This document shows positions 1 through 8,487 of a stretch of 38,384 bases of DNA, in pieces (within the stretch, counting starts at the first letter, position 1; the number at the start of each line of letters is the position of its first letter). The DNA is taken from positions 1 through 38,384 of the IMG/VR virus record IMGVR_UViG_3300011116_000376; one strand, written 5' to 3'. Under the pieces are notes generated by a model. That model saw only the letters and a list, made by a program, of their open reading frames with translations, did not search any database and was not told the DNA's origin. This stretch comes from a virus. The position numbers and the translations under genes are program-made.

Positions 1-127
1 CGCCACGCCTGCGCTGTTCAATGTCGATGCGCTGCTTGATGTCGTTGCGCAATGCAAAAGATTGCGCCTTGTCTGCGTCTGATTTTGGCGTCACCAGTTT
101 GCTCATGCCGTTGTTCATGGCAGTCTC
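1..127. repeat. Terminal redundancy, copy 1 (circular assembly overlap)
   Basis: Bases 1-127 are identical to 38258-38384. A direct repeat of exactly 127 bp at both contig ends is what a de Bruijn assembler leaves when a circular or circularly permuted molecule is assembled with k=127. I therefore read it as an assembly overlap, not a biological terminal repeat. Both copies lie inside one protein-coding frame, which also argues against a genuine end. The unit genome is 38,257 bp. Confidence 0.93.
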
Positions 128-1456
128 CTTGAACATGTCGGCATCAAACGTGGCCTCAAGAACCTTCTCGGGATCCGCAGCATCCTTCAGCAGACGAATG
201 GCGGTTTCCGGCGTCATCTTGCTTCGGTTGCGATCAACCCATTCGCGCGTCAGAAGTTGGGGATTGCGGGCAAGTTCTTCCTGCACATCCAAATCGTCCT
301 TGCGCAGCTGGTTGGCCATGAACGTCTGCCGATCCTTTGGCTTCAACTTAGCCACCACGTCCAGCGGCAGCATGCTGTAGGTGTTTCCAGGAGTCGCAAG
401 GAACTGCTCGGTCTGATCCACAAGACCCTCATATTCCTGCTTTGCCAAAGCCGCTTCCTGCGCGTACTGCTGCTTGAGCATGACCTGAACACCCTTGCGG
501 ATCTCCGGATCCTTGATGCCATCCGCAATGTCCATGGCGTCCCGGGCGCTGGCCGGTGCTTTCTTCGGATCGTTGTCCTTGTCATCCGCCATGCCGACAC
601 GACCAAACTGACGAATGTTCGTGGCGTACTGGTCGATCATCCAGCGGTCGCGGTTGACGTCGATGGATGCCAACAGGTTCTCGCCCACCTTGTCATCCAC
701 TTCGCCAGCCTTGATCTGGCTCTTGACGAACTTCCACGCTTCGTCGTATTGGCTGTCCATCATCAGGCGATTGGCAACACCGCCAGTAATCTGCGTATTG
801 ACCGTGCGCTCCAGCGCCTGCATTTGCGCGGACCCCTCCTCAATGCCGGCCAACGCACCCGCCTTGCGGATCTCTGCCAGTGCCACGCCACGGTTGATCT
901 GATACGAACTCAAGGGCATATCCCTGTTGGCCCAATCGTCCACCGCAAGCTGCGCGTATCGCTCTGCTCGCGCCTTGGATTCGTTGGTGGCATAGACCTT
1001 GACCTCACGATCACGGTGTTCGGTCATCTGCCCCTGAAACGCCATCATGTTCCTAGCAAGGACGCCTTTGAACATGGCACGCTGCGTGTCATTCTGAAGC
1101 CTTCCCATCGCCTGTTCGGCAGACGCTGACAGCGCGTCGCTGGCCTGCTGATACGCAGCATCTGCATCCTTGCCCGTGGTTCGCAGATACCCAGACTTGC
1201 CCTTCAAAATCTCGTTCGCCTGCCCCAGCCACCATGTGTCGGTTTCCTTTGTCTGCGCTTCGTCAATATCATCCTGAATCGCAGAGCCGACGCGGAACGC
1301 CACATTGCCGGCCTGCGTCATTGCCTGCCCAAAGCGCGCCTCCTGCTCGGCAGCAAGGTTCTCGGCAACGGCCACCTGCAGCGCCTGAAACTGTCCGATG
1401 TCAACGCCGGATGCGGGTGCGACGCTGGGAAGGAATGACGTTGGTACGGTTGGCAT
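1..1456 (-). CDS. Internal virion (ejection) protein, N-terminal part; continues at 38384
   Basis: This is the first ~485 codons of a 589-residue protein cut by the arbitrary contig end; the rest is 37944-38384 and the frame is continuous across the join. ATG at 1456 is preceded by AGAGGATG about 10 nt upstream and follows the upstream stop (1460) by 3 nt. The protein is rich in Ala, Gln, Lys and Asp, almost wholly helical by composition, starts MPTVPTSFLPSVAP, and has no signal peptide or membrane segment. In podoviruses this slot, directly after the gp14-like core protein and before a giant virion protein, holds the T7 gp15-like ejection protein that forms the channel for DNA entry. The assignment rests on order, size and composition; no catalytic motif was seen. 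The ATGA overlap with the next gene (37944-37947) suggests coupled synthesis. Confidence 0.75.
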   Translation of the reverse strand, partial: MPTVPTSFLPSVAPASGVDIGQFQALQVAVAENLAAEQEARFGQAMTQAGNVAFRVGSAIQDDIDEAQTKETDTWWLGQANEILKGKSGYLRTTGKDADAAYQQASDALSASAEQAMGRLQNDTQRAMFKGVLARNMMAFQGQMTEHRDREVKVYATNESKARAERYAQLAVDDWANRDMPLSSYQINRGVALAEIRKAGALAGIEEGSAQMQALERTVNTQITGGVANRLMMDSQYDEAWKFVKSQIKAGEVDDKVGENLLASIDVNRDRWMIDQYATNIRQFGRVGMADDKDNDPKKAPASARDAMDIADGIKDPEIRKGVQVMLKQQYAQEAALAKQEYEGLVDQTEQFLATPGNTYSMLPLDVVAKLKPKDRQTFMANQLRKDDLDVQEELARNPQLLTREWVDRNRSKMTPETAIRLLKDAADPEKVLEATFDADMFKETAMNNGMSKLVTPKSDADKAQSFALRNDIKQRIDIEQRRRG

Positions 1457-1459
1457 GGT

Positions 1460-2218
1460 TTACATCCTCTTGGTGGACACGCCACCAAGCAGTTCCTCAA
1501 TGCGTTTGTTGCGCGCCCAAGTGCTGCCGATGTCGGCTGCACTGGTCAGCAAGCTGGTTCCCATGGACAGCCCCGGATAGATCGTTCCAGCAGTCGCCTG
1601 GAGATTGGCGGCGGAAATGTCTGCCATGGTTGCTCCGACGCCGATGTTGAACGCCTGCATCCGCATGGCTTCCTGCTGACGCACATTTGCGGCGTTCATG
1701 GTCAGGCGGTCAATTTCCTTCGTCAGATCCATGCTGGCCATGATTTCGGCCGCGCTGCCCTTGCCAGCCTGAATTCCGCGCGCCGCCAACGCCGCCTGTG
1801 CCGACGCCCTCTGCTGGCCGGCGCCCATGGAATACCTGCCGAACGCCAGCTGGCCTTGGTAACCCGCCTGCTGCGCCGCGTATTCCGCCTGCTGCTGGTT
1901 GATGCGCGCCATCTGAGCGGCAAACCGCTGATTCTGGGCCTGCATCTTCAGCTGATTCTGCTGACTCTGCGCACTGTAGAACGAACCAATGGCGCTGTTT
2001 GCTGCGCCAAAGATCGCCATGAGCGGACCAATAGTTGTGAATCCTTGCGCCAACTGACTACTGAACGACGGTGCGCTAGTCGCAAGCGGTTCAGCCATGC
2101 GTTGCGCCATCATCTCGTTCAGTGCTGGGTATTGCGGCCCAGCCGTCATCAGAGATGCGCCCGGACCACCAATGCTTCCGATGCTTCCGGGCACGGGGAA
2201 TGTGGAAACGAAACCCAT
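1460..2218 (-). CDS. Internal virion protein, T7 gp14-like core protein
   Basis: 252 residues. A short disordered Gly/Pro/Ser N-terminus leads to a hydrophobic segment around residues 58-82 (GFTTIGPLMAIFGAANSAIG). A long Gln/Ala-rich helical stretch follows (QSQQNQLKMQAQNQRFAAQM and onward), then a conserved-looking block with ARGIQAGKGSAAEIMAS. This combination of one hydrophobic helix plus Gln/Ala helices with a GIxxxxGSxxE-type loop is typical of the gp14-like virion core proteins of podoviruses, which leave the capsid first and help open the outer membrane. The start at 2218 has a good GGAGG five bases upstream. The gene sits between the tail nozzle gene and the gp15-like gene, the usual order. 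Function is inferred from family and position. Confidence 0.75.
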   Translation of the reverse strand: MGFVSTFPVPGSIGSIGGPGASLMTAGPQYPALNEMMAQRMAEPLATSAPSFSSQLAQGFTTIGPLMAIFGAANSAIGSFYSAQSQQNQLKMQAQNQRFAAQMARINQQQAEYAAQQAGYQGQLAFGRYSMGAGQQRASAQAALAARGIQAGKGSAAEIMASMDLTKEIDRLTMNAANVRQQEAMRMQAFNIGVGATMADISAANLQATAGTIYPGLSMGTSLLTSAADIGSTWARNKRIEELLGGVSTKRM

Positions 2219-2219
2219 G

Positions 2220-5200
2220 TCAGCCTCCGATGGTGACTTCCAAAGTCATGTTCACAATGGTCAGCGGGAGCGGATCGCTCTGCCGCACATAAATCTGACC
2301 GCCAGCCTGCCAGGTCGGCGTCAGCACCACAAGAATCTCGTCGTTCTTCATGGCCGGCGGACTGCCATACGGTTCAGTAGTGCGCTGCTTGGCTTCCACC
2401 AGATTGTCCGCATCTGGCCCCACAAAGATGCCGGATGAATTGACCACGCGCAGCCACGCCTTGTTGACGTTCTTGTAACGGCCTTGTCCCGCGCCATCAA
2501 TGTTCAGCGCCAGCGGCAGCGTCTGTAGATCGGAGTCATACGGCAGGCCAACATGAATGACCACCGCTGCGCGATCCATGCTGACCGTGCCGCTGGTAAC
2601 CACGCGCTGCGGCATGACAGCGCCGTCTGCCAGAATGCTGACAGTCTTGCCCTCAAGGTGCGTCAGGCCGCTGACGCTGTTGCGCGCAAACGCCCAGACA
2701 GTTGTTGCGACGTTACGCAACGACGCTGCCAGCGTCACGTCCACGCGAGCTGTAGCAACCGTCGTGGAGCTGGTCGAGGTAATGCGAAGGCGATACTTCG
2801 ATCCATCCGATGCGGTCAGAACAATGGCATCGCCAACGTCTGCCGTACCCGGATACGAGAAGATTGCCGACGATGCCGTGATCGTCAGCGCATCAGACGG
2901 ACCCCAGGTCGTGCCGCCCGAAACGGCAACCGTCGTGGCCGTCGTATTCGTCCCGTCATATGACAGGCCCGAATCCACATAGAAACAATCCTCAAGCGTC
3001 GTGACCTGTTGGCTCGCCATTCGTTCGACATATCGCTTGGTCTGCCCGTTGATGGTTCGTTTGACCACGACATAGACGTGATCTTCTTCGCCCTCTGCGA
3101 CGCAAGTGACGCTTTCAAACGTGCCGTCCGTATCGTGCTGGTGCCACGCGCCAATCTGCTGCTCTGGAACATATGTCAGGCCCAGCAGCTTGCCTCCGCT
3201 GGACACAAACCACAGCAGCGGGTGCGGCGACTTCTGATATGCCATGTCCGAAATCTCGTACATGTCAAACAAGTGGGCCGCGCGCAGCGACAGATCGCCG
3301 GTGATGAATCCGTTCGCTTGCCACGAATAGCCAAGTTCACGGACATGGCCACCGCGTGCGGCGCAGTAGACCAGGCTGTTGTTGATGATCGACGGCTGGA
3401 CATTCGACGCACCGATATACGATTGCGGACGCACTGAAATGGTGGTCGGCGTAATGGAATCCGAATTGATCGGACTGACGCGCCATTCCGCTGCGCTTGT
3501 CAGAAGCACCAGTTGCGTCAGCGGAACGACATGCCGAATCGTGTTGGCTTCGCGCGCGGCAACCTCAAACGACACCCGGTCGGTGTCCTTGAGCGGAAGC
3601 GAATACGACAGATCGCTTTCGGTTCCAGAACGGGTCATCCACAACTGCTGCGGCGAATTGGTCGAGCCGGCAAACACGCGGCGCTGCTCAAAGTACGACA
3701 CGGCGCCGGGGTAGTTCAGGCCCGTCAGGGTCGGCGTACCGAACGTGGCACTGGATCCGCCGGCAGCGGCCGTAACCGTCACGGTCGGCGCCGTGTAGTT
3801 CGATCCTGGCGACACCACAGTCACGCCCGTAATCACGCCGCCCGAAATGACCGGGGACAAAGATGCGCCAGTTCCGGTCGCATCGGTCACGCCTAGAGTG
3901 ACCGTTCCATACACAACTGGCGTCAGCACGGGCGCAAGCACGGCACCGGTGCCGGCGGAGTCAGCCAGCGTGAAGATCGGTGCCGTATATCCGCTGCCAG
4001 CAGTATTGATCGTGATGCTGGTGATCTTGCCAGCCGTCAGATTGACCGTGAATGCCGCTCCGGTTCCGGTTGGATCGGCCACCGTAAGCGTCGGCGCGAC
4101 GTATCCGCTGCCCTGATTGGTGACGTTGATGACAGAGAACGCGCCGCCAGTAAACGACGTTCCGTATCCAGATCCACCATTGGTCACTGGAACGCTGGAA
4201 ATGCCGTTCTTTACGAACGACAGATCGTAGATCGGCGGAGTGATTCCCATGTCGGGTGCAATGTTGTTGTCCACGAAGCTTGTCGCATCGGTCTGTCCGA
4301 TGTACCCGTACAGGCCGGACTGGCGCTTGTAGATGTTGTAGCGCACCGCGCCCGCAACCGATGCCCACGACACCGTGTTGTATGACCCCGTGACGTTCAG
4401 GTTGTTCACGACATGCGCCGACGATGACGGCACGCTTTCGTCCATGCCGTTTGCAGCGACCGATGTGACAACGTAATAGTTGTCCACGTCGGCCGTCTGC
4501 GATCCATACTGCACGGATCCGCCGCTGGTGTATGCACTCCAACTGCTGCTATCCACGGCTTGGCCGCCGTTGTAGTACATAAGCCCAAACGTGGTTGCGG
4601 ATGGCACCTGCCGCACAATGTAAAACCCATCGGTGAATTGCGTCATGCCACCGATGCCCTTGATGTACACGCTGTCACCAACCGCAAATGCGTGATTTGA
4701 CACGGTGTGGATGATTGCGGGGTTGGCGGTAGTCACGTTGTTGATGTTGATGCTGCTGCCAGGGGATGCCGTGATGGTCACGGATGCCGGCGCCGCAATC
4801 GTCGCACCAAACGTGATTTCCGTCAGCGTCCACGATGTCGCGCCAAGCCGACGCAACTCACGCGGCGCATACGACGGATGCACAAGCGTCAGCACGTCCG
4901 CCGACTGGACGTAGTGAATGTCAAACAGGTCAGCCTCAAGGTATGGGCTGGCAATCTCGTATGGCACTCCGCCAGACATCAACGTGGCGCCCTGCGTGTG
5001 GAACCTGATGTACTGGTTCCCTAGCTCAATCACCATCGTCTGATCCGTGCTGTACGTGAACGGGATCAGCCGCACCTGCTTGGTGCTATCCTTGACCTCT
5101 CGCACAAACGACAGGCCTGGTCGGTTCTGCACCGGACCCTGCGGCACAGCAATCATGTTGCGCACCTTCGCCGCGCCAGTCTGATACTTCACGTCGTCAA

Positions 5201-5270
5201 TGCGGCCAAACATCTCCGGAGACAGTTCGCCGCCGGCAAAGGATCGGTTGAGCGTGCGGGTGGTTGGCAT
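2220..5270 (-). CDS. Tail tubular protein B / tail nozzle (gp12-like)
   Basis: 1016 residues. The N-terminus carries the signature of podovirus tail-nozzle proteins: SFAGGELSPEMFGRIDDVKY, then KVRNMIAVPQGPVQNRPGLSFV. The first ~160 residues fit the gp12/'stabilisation protein' beta-propeller fold. An Ig/FN3-like part follows. Residues ~370-510 hold at least three tandem Gly/Ser-rich repeats of the form GSGYxAPTxTVxDxxGTGAxxxxxxxxGxIT. The central part (FEQRRVFAGSTNSPQQLWMTR) is another family hallmark, and the C-terminus is again beta-rich. The protein forms the distal tail tube below gp11. It starts at 5270 just past the gp11-like stop (5274), with a weak Shine-Dalgarno, so coupling is likely. 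The internal repeats probably decorate the tail surface (inference). Confidence 0.85.
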   Translation of the reverse strand: MPTTRTLNRSFAGGELSPEMFGRIDDVKYQTGAAKVRNMIAVPQGPVQNRPGLSFVREVKDSTKQVRLIPFTYSTDQTMVIELGNQYIRFHTQGATLMSGGVPYEIASPYLEADLFDIHYVQSADVLTLVHPSYAPRELRRLGATSWTLTEITFGATIAAPASVTITASPGSSININNVTTANPAIIHTVSNHAFAVGDSVYIKGIGGMTQFTDGFYIVRQVPSATTFGLMYYNGGQAVDSSSWSAYTSGGSVQYGSQTADVDNYYVVTSVAANGMDESVPSSSAHVVNNLNVTGSYNTVSWASVAGAVRYNIYKRQSGLYGYIGQTDATSFVDNNIAPDMGITPPIYDLSFVKNGISSVPVTNGGSGYGTSFTGGAFSVINVTNQGSGYVAPTLTVADPTGTGAAFTVNLTAGKITSITINTAGSGYTAPIFTLADSAGTGAVLAPVLTPVVYGTVTLGVTDATGTGASLSPVISGGVITGVTVVSPGSNYTAPTVTVTAAAGGSSATFGTPTLTGLNYPGAVSYFEQRRVFAGSTNSPQQLWMTRSGTESDLSYSLPLKDTDRVSFEVAAREANTIRHVVPLTQLVLLTSAAEWRVSPINSDSITPTTISVRPQSYIGASNVQPSIINNSLVYCAARGGHVRELGYSWQANGFITGDLSLRAAHLFDMYEISDMAYQKSPHPLLWFVSSGGKLLGLTYVPEQQIGAWHQHDTDGTFESVTCVAEGEEDHVYVVVKRTINGQTKRYVERMASQQVTTLEDCFYVDSGLSYDGTNTTATTVAVSGGTTWGPSDALTITASSAIFSYPGTADVGDAIVLTASDGSKYRLRITSTSSTTVATARVDVTLAASLRNVATTVWAFARNSVSGLTHLEGKTVSILADGAVMPQRVVTSGTVSMDRAAVVIHVGLPYDSDLQTLPLALNIDGAGQGRYKNVNKAWLRVVNSSGIFVGPDADNLVEAKQRTTEPYGSPPAMKNDEILVVLTPTWQAGGQIYVRQSDPLPLTIVNMTLEVTIGG

Positions 5271-5273
5271 GGA

Positions 5274-5954
5274 TCAACGTCCGCTCGTCCAGGGCACAAT
5301 GTGTTCGACGTTGATTTTGCGCTGGTTGGCGTCCGAAGCACGGGCCTGCTGGAGATACGCCATGGTCATCTGCTGGCATCGCTTGGCCTCGGCGGCACCC
5401 TGATCGCCCTTGATGACCGGGCCAGCCAGCATGGATGCCAGATGCCACGACAGCGCAATCGTGAACAACGGACTGAACAGCGTCGGATCATCAACGTGGA
5501 CCGTGTATCGAAGCACGGCGTTCTCCATGTTGGTGTACAGGATCTGGCTGCCATCGTCCTTGGTTTCAATGGTGTACGGCTGCGGCACATAGCGGCCAGC
5601 AGCGATCACCGGGGAATAGTTGTGGGCAAACACCGGCGTATCCGTTGGGATGAACCGTGCCGCGTAATCGTCGGCGGCGTCCTGCGGCAGCACCGAAATC
5701 ACGTTGATGACGTTGCCCGGAAGCGCATATGCGTACTTCCATTCCGGCCAATCAGCCGTCAGCTGCGCCAGCGCGGAACGGCGAACAGAAAAGTTCCAAG
5801 AGTGCATTTCCAGCAGCGTGTCCCTGGCAATGGGATAGAACCTAGCGCAATGCTCGGCCTGCGCGGAACCCTCGGGCGGATCGATGCTGGAAACGGTGGC
5901 GTTGTCGCCAAGGTGGCCCAGCGCCAGATTGCAGATGTCAACAACTGATGCCAT
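5274..5954 (-). CDS. Tail tubular protein A / head-tail adaptor (gp11-like)
   Basis: 226 residues. It opens MASVVDICNLALGHLGDNATVSSIDPP, followed by AEHCARFYPIARDTLLEMHSWNFSVRR. This is the recognisable gp11-like pattern of an N-terminal 'LALxxLG' helix followed by 'YxxxRdxLLexHxWnFa.RR'. The protein makes the ring that joins the portal to the tail nozzle. Length agrees with the family (about 190-230 aa). The start has an excellent AGGAGATCGCC-ATG site, which lies only about a dozen bases downstream of the 15-bp hairpin at 5970-6010, so expression may be modulated at that hairpin. Confidence 0.88.
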   Translation of the reverse strand: MASVVDICNLALGHLGDNATVSSIDPPEGSAQAEHCARFYPIARDTLLEMHSWNFSVRRSALAQLTADWPEWKYAYALPGNVINVISVLPQDAADDYAARFIPTDTPVFAHNYSPVIAAGRYVPQPYTIETKDDGSQILYTNMENAVLRYTVHVDDPTLFSPLFTIALSWHLASMLAGPVIKGDQGAAEAKRCQQMTMAYLQQARASDANQRKINVEHIVPWTSGR

Positions 5955-5969
5955 GGCGATCTCCTAGTG

Positions 5970-6010
5970 AAACGAGGGGTGCCGTGGTCGCCCAGCGGCA
6001 CCCCTCGTTT
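5970..6010 (-). terminator. Perfect 15-bp hairpin between head and tail genes (attenuator or terminator)
   Basis: AAACGAGGGGTGCCG (5970-5984) pairs perfectly with CGGCACCCCTCGTTT (5996-6010) around an 11-nt loop. On the minus strand the stem ends in only TTT and is followed at once by the Shine-Dalgarno of the gp11-like gene; on the plus strand it ends in TTTT. The short T tract suggests partial termination, or an RNA-processing or stabilising stem, rather than a full stop. Its place right after the capsid-cement group would lower tail-gene transcripts relative to capsid transcripts. Confidence 0.7.
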
Positions 6011-6032
6011 TGTGTGGCTACCTCATTCCCAA

Positions 6033-6242
6033 TCAGCCCATCTCGCCGTCCGTGCTTGCCGATGCCTTACGGGGCCGACCGGGCTTCCGACGCTCCGGCT
6101 GCGGCTCCTCAGACTCCGGCACGGTCACGGCATCCAAGCTTTCAACACACACATTCTTGGCGCCGTTGTACTCAAACACCTCGCCCTCCTCGCGGAGCGC
6201 GTTGTCAATGAAGCACTTGGTGATTGCACGAACCTTGGGCAT
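6033..6242 (-). CDS. Small structural-region protein with a C-terminal AT-hook-like tail
   Basis: 69 residues. The first ~35 residues (MPKVRAITKCFIDNALREEG, then EVFEYNG) resemble a small conserved phage domain often found beside capsid genes. The rest is charged and probably disordered. Residues 51-60 read ERRKPGRPRK, which contains the GRP core with flanking basic residues typical of an AT-hook, i.e. minor-groove DNA binding. The start at 6242 has GAGG about 8 nt upstream. The gene lies 14 bp after the cement protein stop and 22 bp before the long hairpin. Function is unknown; it might be a head completion protein or contact packaged DNA (inference). Confidence 0.7.
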   Translation of the reverse strand: MPKVRAITKCFIDNALREEGEVFEYNGAKNVCVESLDAVTVPESEEPQPERRKPGRPRKASASTDGEMG

Positions 6243-6256
6243 GATTGATCCTCACA

Positions 6257-6760
6257 TCACGACACGCTGAAGCCGCTGCCGTAGAACTTGGTGCTGTCGT
6301 AGATGTCGGTGACGATATCTGCGAACACAGCGCCGGCAGTCATCGGACCAGTGGCCACGGTGTACCGCACGATGATGTAGCGGTAGGTGGTGCCAAGGGC
6401 GCCAAGGCGAGGGTTGATGCGGGCCACGAAGTTCGCGCCAGCAGTCAGGGCCGCCTTGCCGATGGTTCCAAAGGTTCCGATGACCACGGTGTTGGTGCCC
6501 GACAGATCGTCGGACAGCTCCACGGTGGGGGTCAGAGTCGCAGCGCCGGCAGCGGTGAAAGCCGTGCCAACGGTCAGCGACACGTACAGATCCTGACCTT
6601 CGCCAAGATCACGCATCTGCGTGGTCGTGGTGCCGCCGTTCACGTTGGTGGGCGAGCGGGTGTCGAAGGCGTAATCCGAAATCGCAGTAGTGGTGATCGC
6701 CTGGGCAACGGCCGGGGAGGCATTGTTGCCGGAAAGGCGTGCAAGTGCGTCGTTCATCAT
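6257..6760 (-). CDS. Bbp16-like capsid cement (decoration) protein
   Basis: 167 residues, Thr/Gly/Ala-rich and all-beta by appearance. The core LYVSLTVGTAFTAAGAATLT plus TVELSDDLSGTNTVVIGTFG matches the pattern I know from the Bbp16 family of capsid cement proteins of BPP-1-like phages. These trimerise on the capsid surface and stabilise the shell. The gene directly follows the capsid gene, as in that group. Two adjacent Met codons (6758-6760 and 6755-6757) are possible starts. An AGGAAA lies about 10 nt upstream of the first. Confidence 0.8.
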   Translation of the reverse strand: MMNDALARLSGNNASPAVAQAITTTAISDYAFDTRSPTNVNGGTTTTQMRDLGEGQDLYVSLTVGTAFTAAGAATLTPTVELSDDLSGTNTVVIGTFGTIGKAALTAGANFVARINPRLGALGTTYRYIIVRYTVATGPMTAGAVFADIVTDIYDSTKFYGSGFSVS

Positions 6761-6795
6761 TGGAGTGGTTTCCTTTCGTGTTCAGGTCGTTCCGA

Positions 6796-7821
6796 TTAGG
6801 ACACGACGCTCTCGGTGTTCAGGATGGCGTCAACGCGACGCAGGGGAACGCCCAGGAACGACAGCCAGCTGTACGGGGTGCCGAACTGCGACAGACCCTC
6901 GTTCACCTTCAGCACGTACTGGCTGCGATCCAGCGCCGCAACCGACAGGCCGCTGTGGACGGTGCGGTTCATGTAGAAGCACGCACGACCCATCGACATG
7001 TTCGGAATGCGGTACAGGGCACGGGCCATCAGCTTGATGATGTTGGTGCTGGTGTTCCAAGCCTGCGTACCCGTCTGGCCCAGCAGATCAGTCACTTCGA
7101 TGTTCGCAATGCGAACGACGTAGCGCCAATCCTTCACGACCAGACCGTTCTTCCACTGGTAGCGGGTGGCATACGCCTGGAGACGGGTGCCGTCGCTGTT
7201 GTACACGGTCTGCTCGCCCAGATCCTCATGGATCAGACCAGCCTTGCTGCCCTTGGGGAAGGGGCAGTACACGGTCTGGTCGCCCCACACAACGAGGTAC
7301 ACGCTGGTCTGCGCACCAGCAGTGGTGCCGCCAGACTTCAGGATGTTCTGGCCATTGCCAGCGCTGGTGGACGAGTAGCGGGTCGCGAGGCCAAGGAACT
7401 GCTTGGCATCGGTGGCGGGGTTGCCGTAGAACAGAGTGGTGGCCTGAGTCTGGTTCATCGCCTCAAGGAAGGCGGTGTCCTCGGACAGACGGAACTGAGC
7501 GGTGTTGCCGTTCAGCATCGCCAGATCCTTGTCGACCTCGCTGCGGGCTTCCAGAATGCCGCAAGCCTCATCGACCTGCGCGGTCGTGGACTTGCTGTTC
7601 GGGATGCCCTGGTTCAGGGCGCGCCAGTACACGGTGGGCAGACCCGTGCGGATCACCACGCGGTCGCCGGTGGGCAGGTTGCCCTCCTTGAACACGCAGT
7701 CCTCAAGGATCTCGTTGCTCTGGGACAGCAGTTCCGCGATGACCGGGATGCGGCCATCGGGATCGGTGCGCTTGGCCCAATCGGCCAGCGTCAGGTTGGT
7801 GGTAGCAAGTGCGGTTGCCAT
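6796..7821 (-). CDS. Major capsid protein (Bbp17/GP20-like, HK97 fold expected)
   Basis: 341 residues, starting MATALATTNLTLADWAKRTD. The sequence LLSQSNEILEDCVFKEGNLP is the familiar early block of this capsid family, followed by TGDRVVIRTGLPTVYWRALNQG. The C-terminal part has FYMNRTVHSGLSVAALDRSQ and a closing FLGVPLRRVDAILNTE, the expected 'G.P.R..DAI...E' end. It forms the icosahedral shell and is assembled on the scaffold encoded just upstream. AAGGAA lies 8 nt before ATG 7821. Codon use looks strongly biased towards C- and G-ending codons, as expected of a highly expressed gene. Confidence 0.92.
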   Translation of the reverse strand: MATALATTNLTLADWAKRTDPDGRIPVIAELLSQSNEILEDCVFKEGNLPTGDRVVIRTGLPTVYWRALNQGIPNSKSTTAQVDEACGILEARSEVDKDLAMLNGNTAQFRLSEDTAFLEAMNQTQATTLFYGNPATDAKQFLGLATRYSSTSAGNGQNILKSGGTTAGAQTSVYLVVWGDQTVYCPFPKGSKAGLIHEDLGEQTVYNSDGTRLQAYATRYQWKNGLVVKDWRYVVRIANIEVTDLLGQTGTQAWNTSTNIIKLMARALYRIPNMSMGRACFYMNRTVHSGLSVAALDRSQYVLKVNEGLSQFGTPYSWLSFLGVPLRRVDAILNTESVVS

Positions 7822-7839
7822 GTGAATGGTTCCTTTGTG

Positions 7840-8487
7840 TTAGGAGTTTTGGTTTGCGTACAGCGCGGCAGCTGCGGTAGCGAAATCGCGGGGACCGGCC
7901 TTGCTTGGCGCGGTCGATCCGGTTCCGATCACCTTGCTGTCCTCGCTGATTGCCTTGCCGGCGCGGTAGAAAAACCGGATCAATTCCGGATGATTCCCCA
8001 AGCCGGAGTCATTGAGAAGTGATCGCAGTTCGGGCGTTCCAAACGTGTCAAGCGCACGCTTCGCAACCGACAGGTTCTCGGTGATCTTCTCACCGCCGAA
8101 TTCCTTGTCGTTCTGCGAAAGCGACGCCCATTCTTGGCGAATCGCCTCGACTTGCTGGGCCTGACGTTGCGCCATCTTCGGCGCAACCTTGTCCAGCATC
8201 TTCTGCGCGGATTCCTGCGTCAGGTTCAATTCCTTGGCAATTTCGGAGAACGAGGCAATCACCTCGTTGTCGAACTGTCGGCCTTCAGGCGCCTTGAATT
8301 CGTACTTCTCCGGCGCTCCCTTTGGGGCATCCGCCGTCTTGCCTTCGTCATTGCCAGCCTTGCCCGCATCCACGGGTGCCTGGTCCTGCTTGGCGTCCGC
8401 AATCTGACCATCCACCACAAGGGTGGATTCCGATGGCGCAGCAGCGTTACTGGTTGTTTCCGCTGGTGTCGCTGTTGGTTCGTTCAT
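7840..8487 (-). CDS. Head scaffolding protein
   Basis: 215 residues, acidic. An Ala/Pro/Thr-rich disordered N-terminus (residues 1-60) leads to a helical region with EKYEFKAPEGRQFDNEVIAS, a central coiled-coil-like part (MAQRQAQQVEAIRQEWASLS), and the conserved ARRALDTFGTPELR-like block seen here as AKRALDTFGTPELRSLLNDSGLGNHP. That last block is characteristic of scaffold proteins placed directly before the capsid gene in many phages. AAGGA is 8 nt before ATG 8487. The first 41 nt overlap the end of the Bbp19-like gene in another frame. A protease function is not supported: no catalytic motif was seen. Confidence 0.85.
   Translation of the reverse strand: MNEPTATPAETTSNAAAPSESTLVVDGQIADAKQDQAPVDAGKAGNDEGKTADAPKGAPEKYEFKAPEGRQFDNEVIASFSEIAKELNLTQESAQKMLDKVAPKMAQRQAQQVEAIRQEWASLSQNDKEFGGEKITENLSVAKRALDTFGTPELRSLLNDSGLGNHPELIRFFYRAGKAISEDSKVIGTGSTAPSKAGPRDFATAAAALYANQNS

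Noticed and set aside
1-127. Genuine direct terminal repeats of the phage chromosome
   Set aside because: The length equals a common assembly k-mer (127) and the repeat lies inside a coding gene; an assembly overlap is the simpler reading.
257-1129. 290-residue plus-strand frame at the start of the window
   Set aside because: It is opposite the split internal virion protein gene, has no ribosome site or known motif, and its composition is that of a shadow frame.
6739-8022. 427-residue open frame on the plus strand opposite capsid and scaffold
   Set aside because: It is an antisense shadow created by GC-rich codon use of the capsid gene; it has Arg/Ala/His/Gly-rich composition, no motif and no ribosome site, whereas the minus-strand genes have clear families.
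7840-8487. Capsid maturation protease
   Set aside because: The protein is acidic and helical with a scaffold-type C-terminal block and shows no Ser-His or other protease motif.
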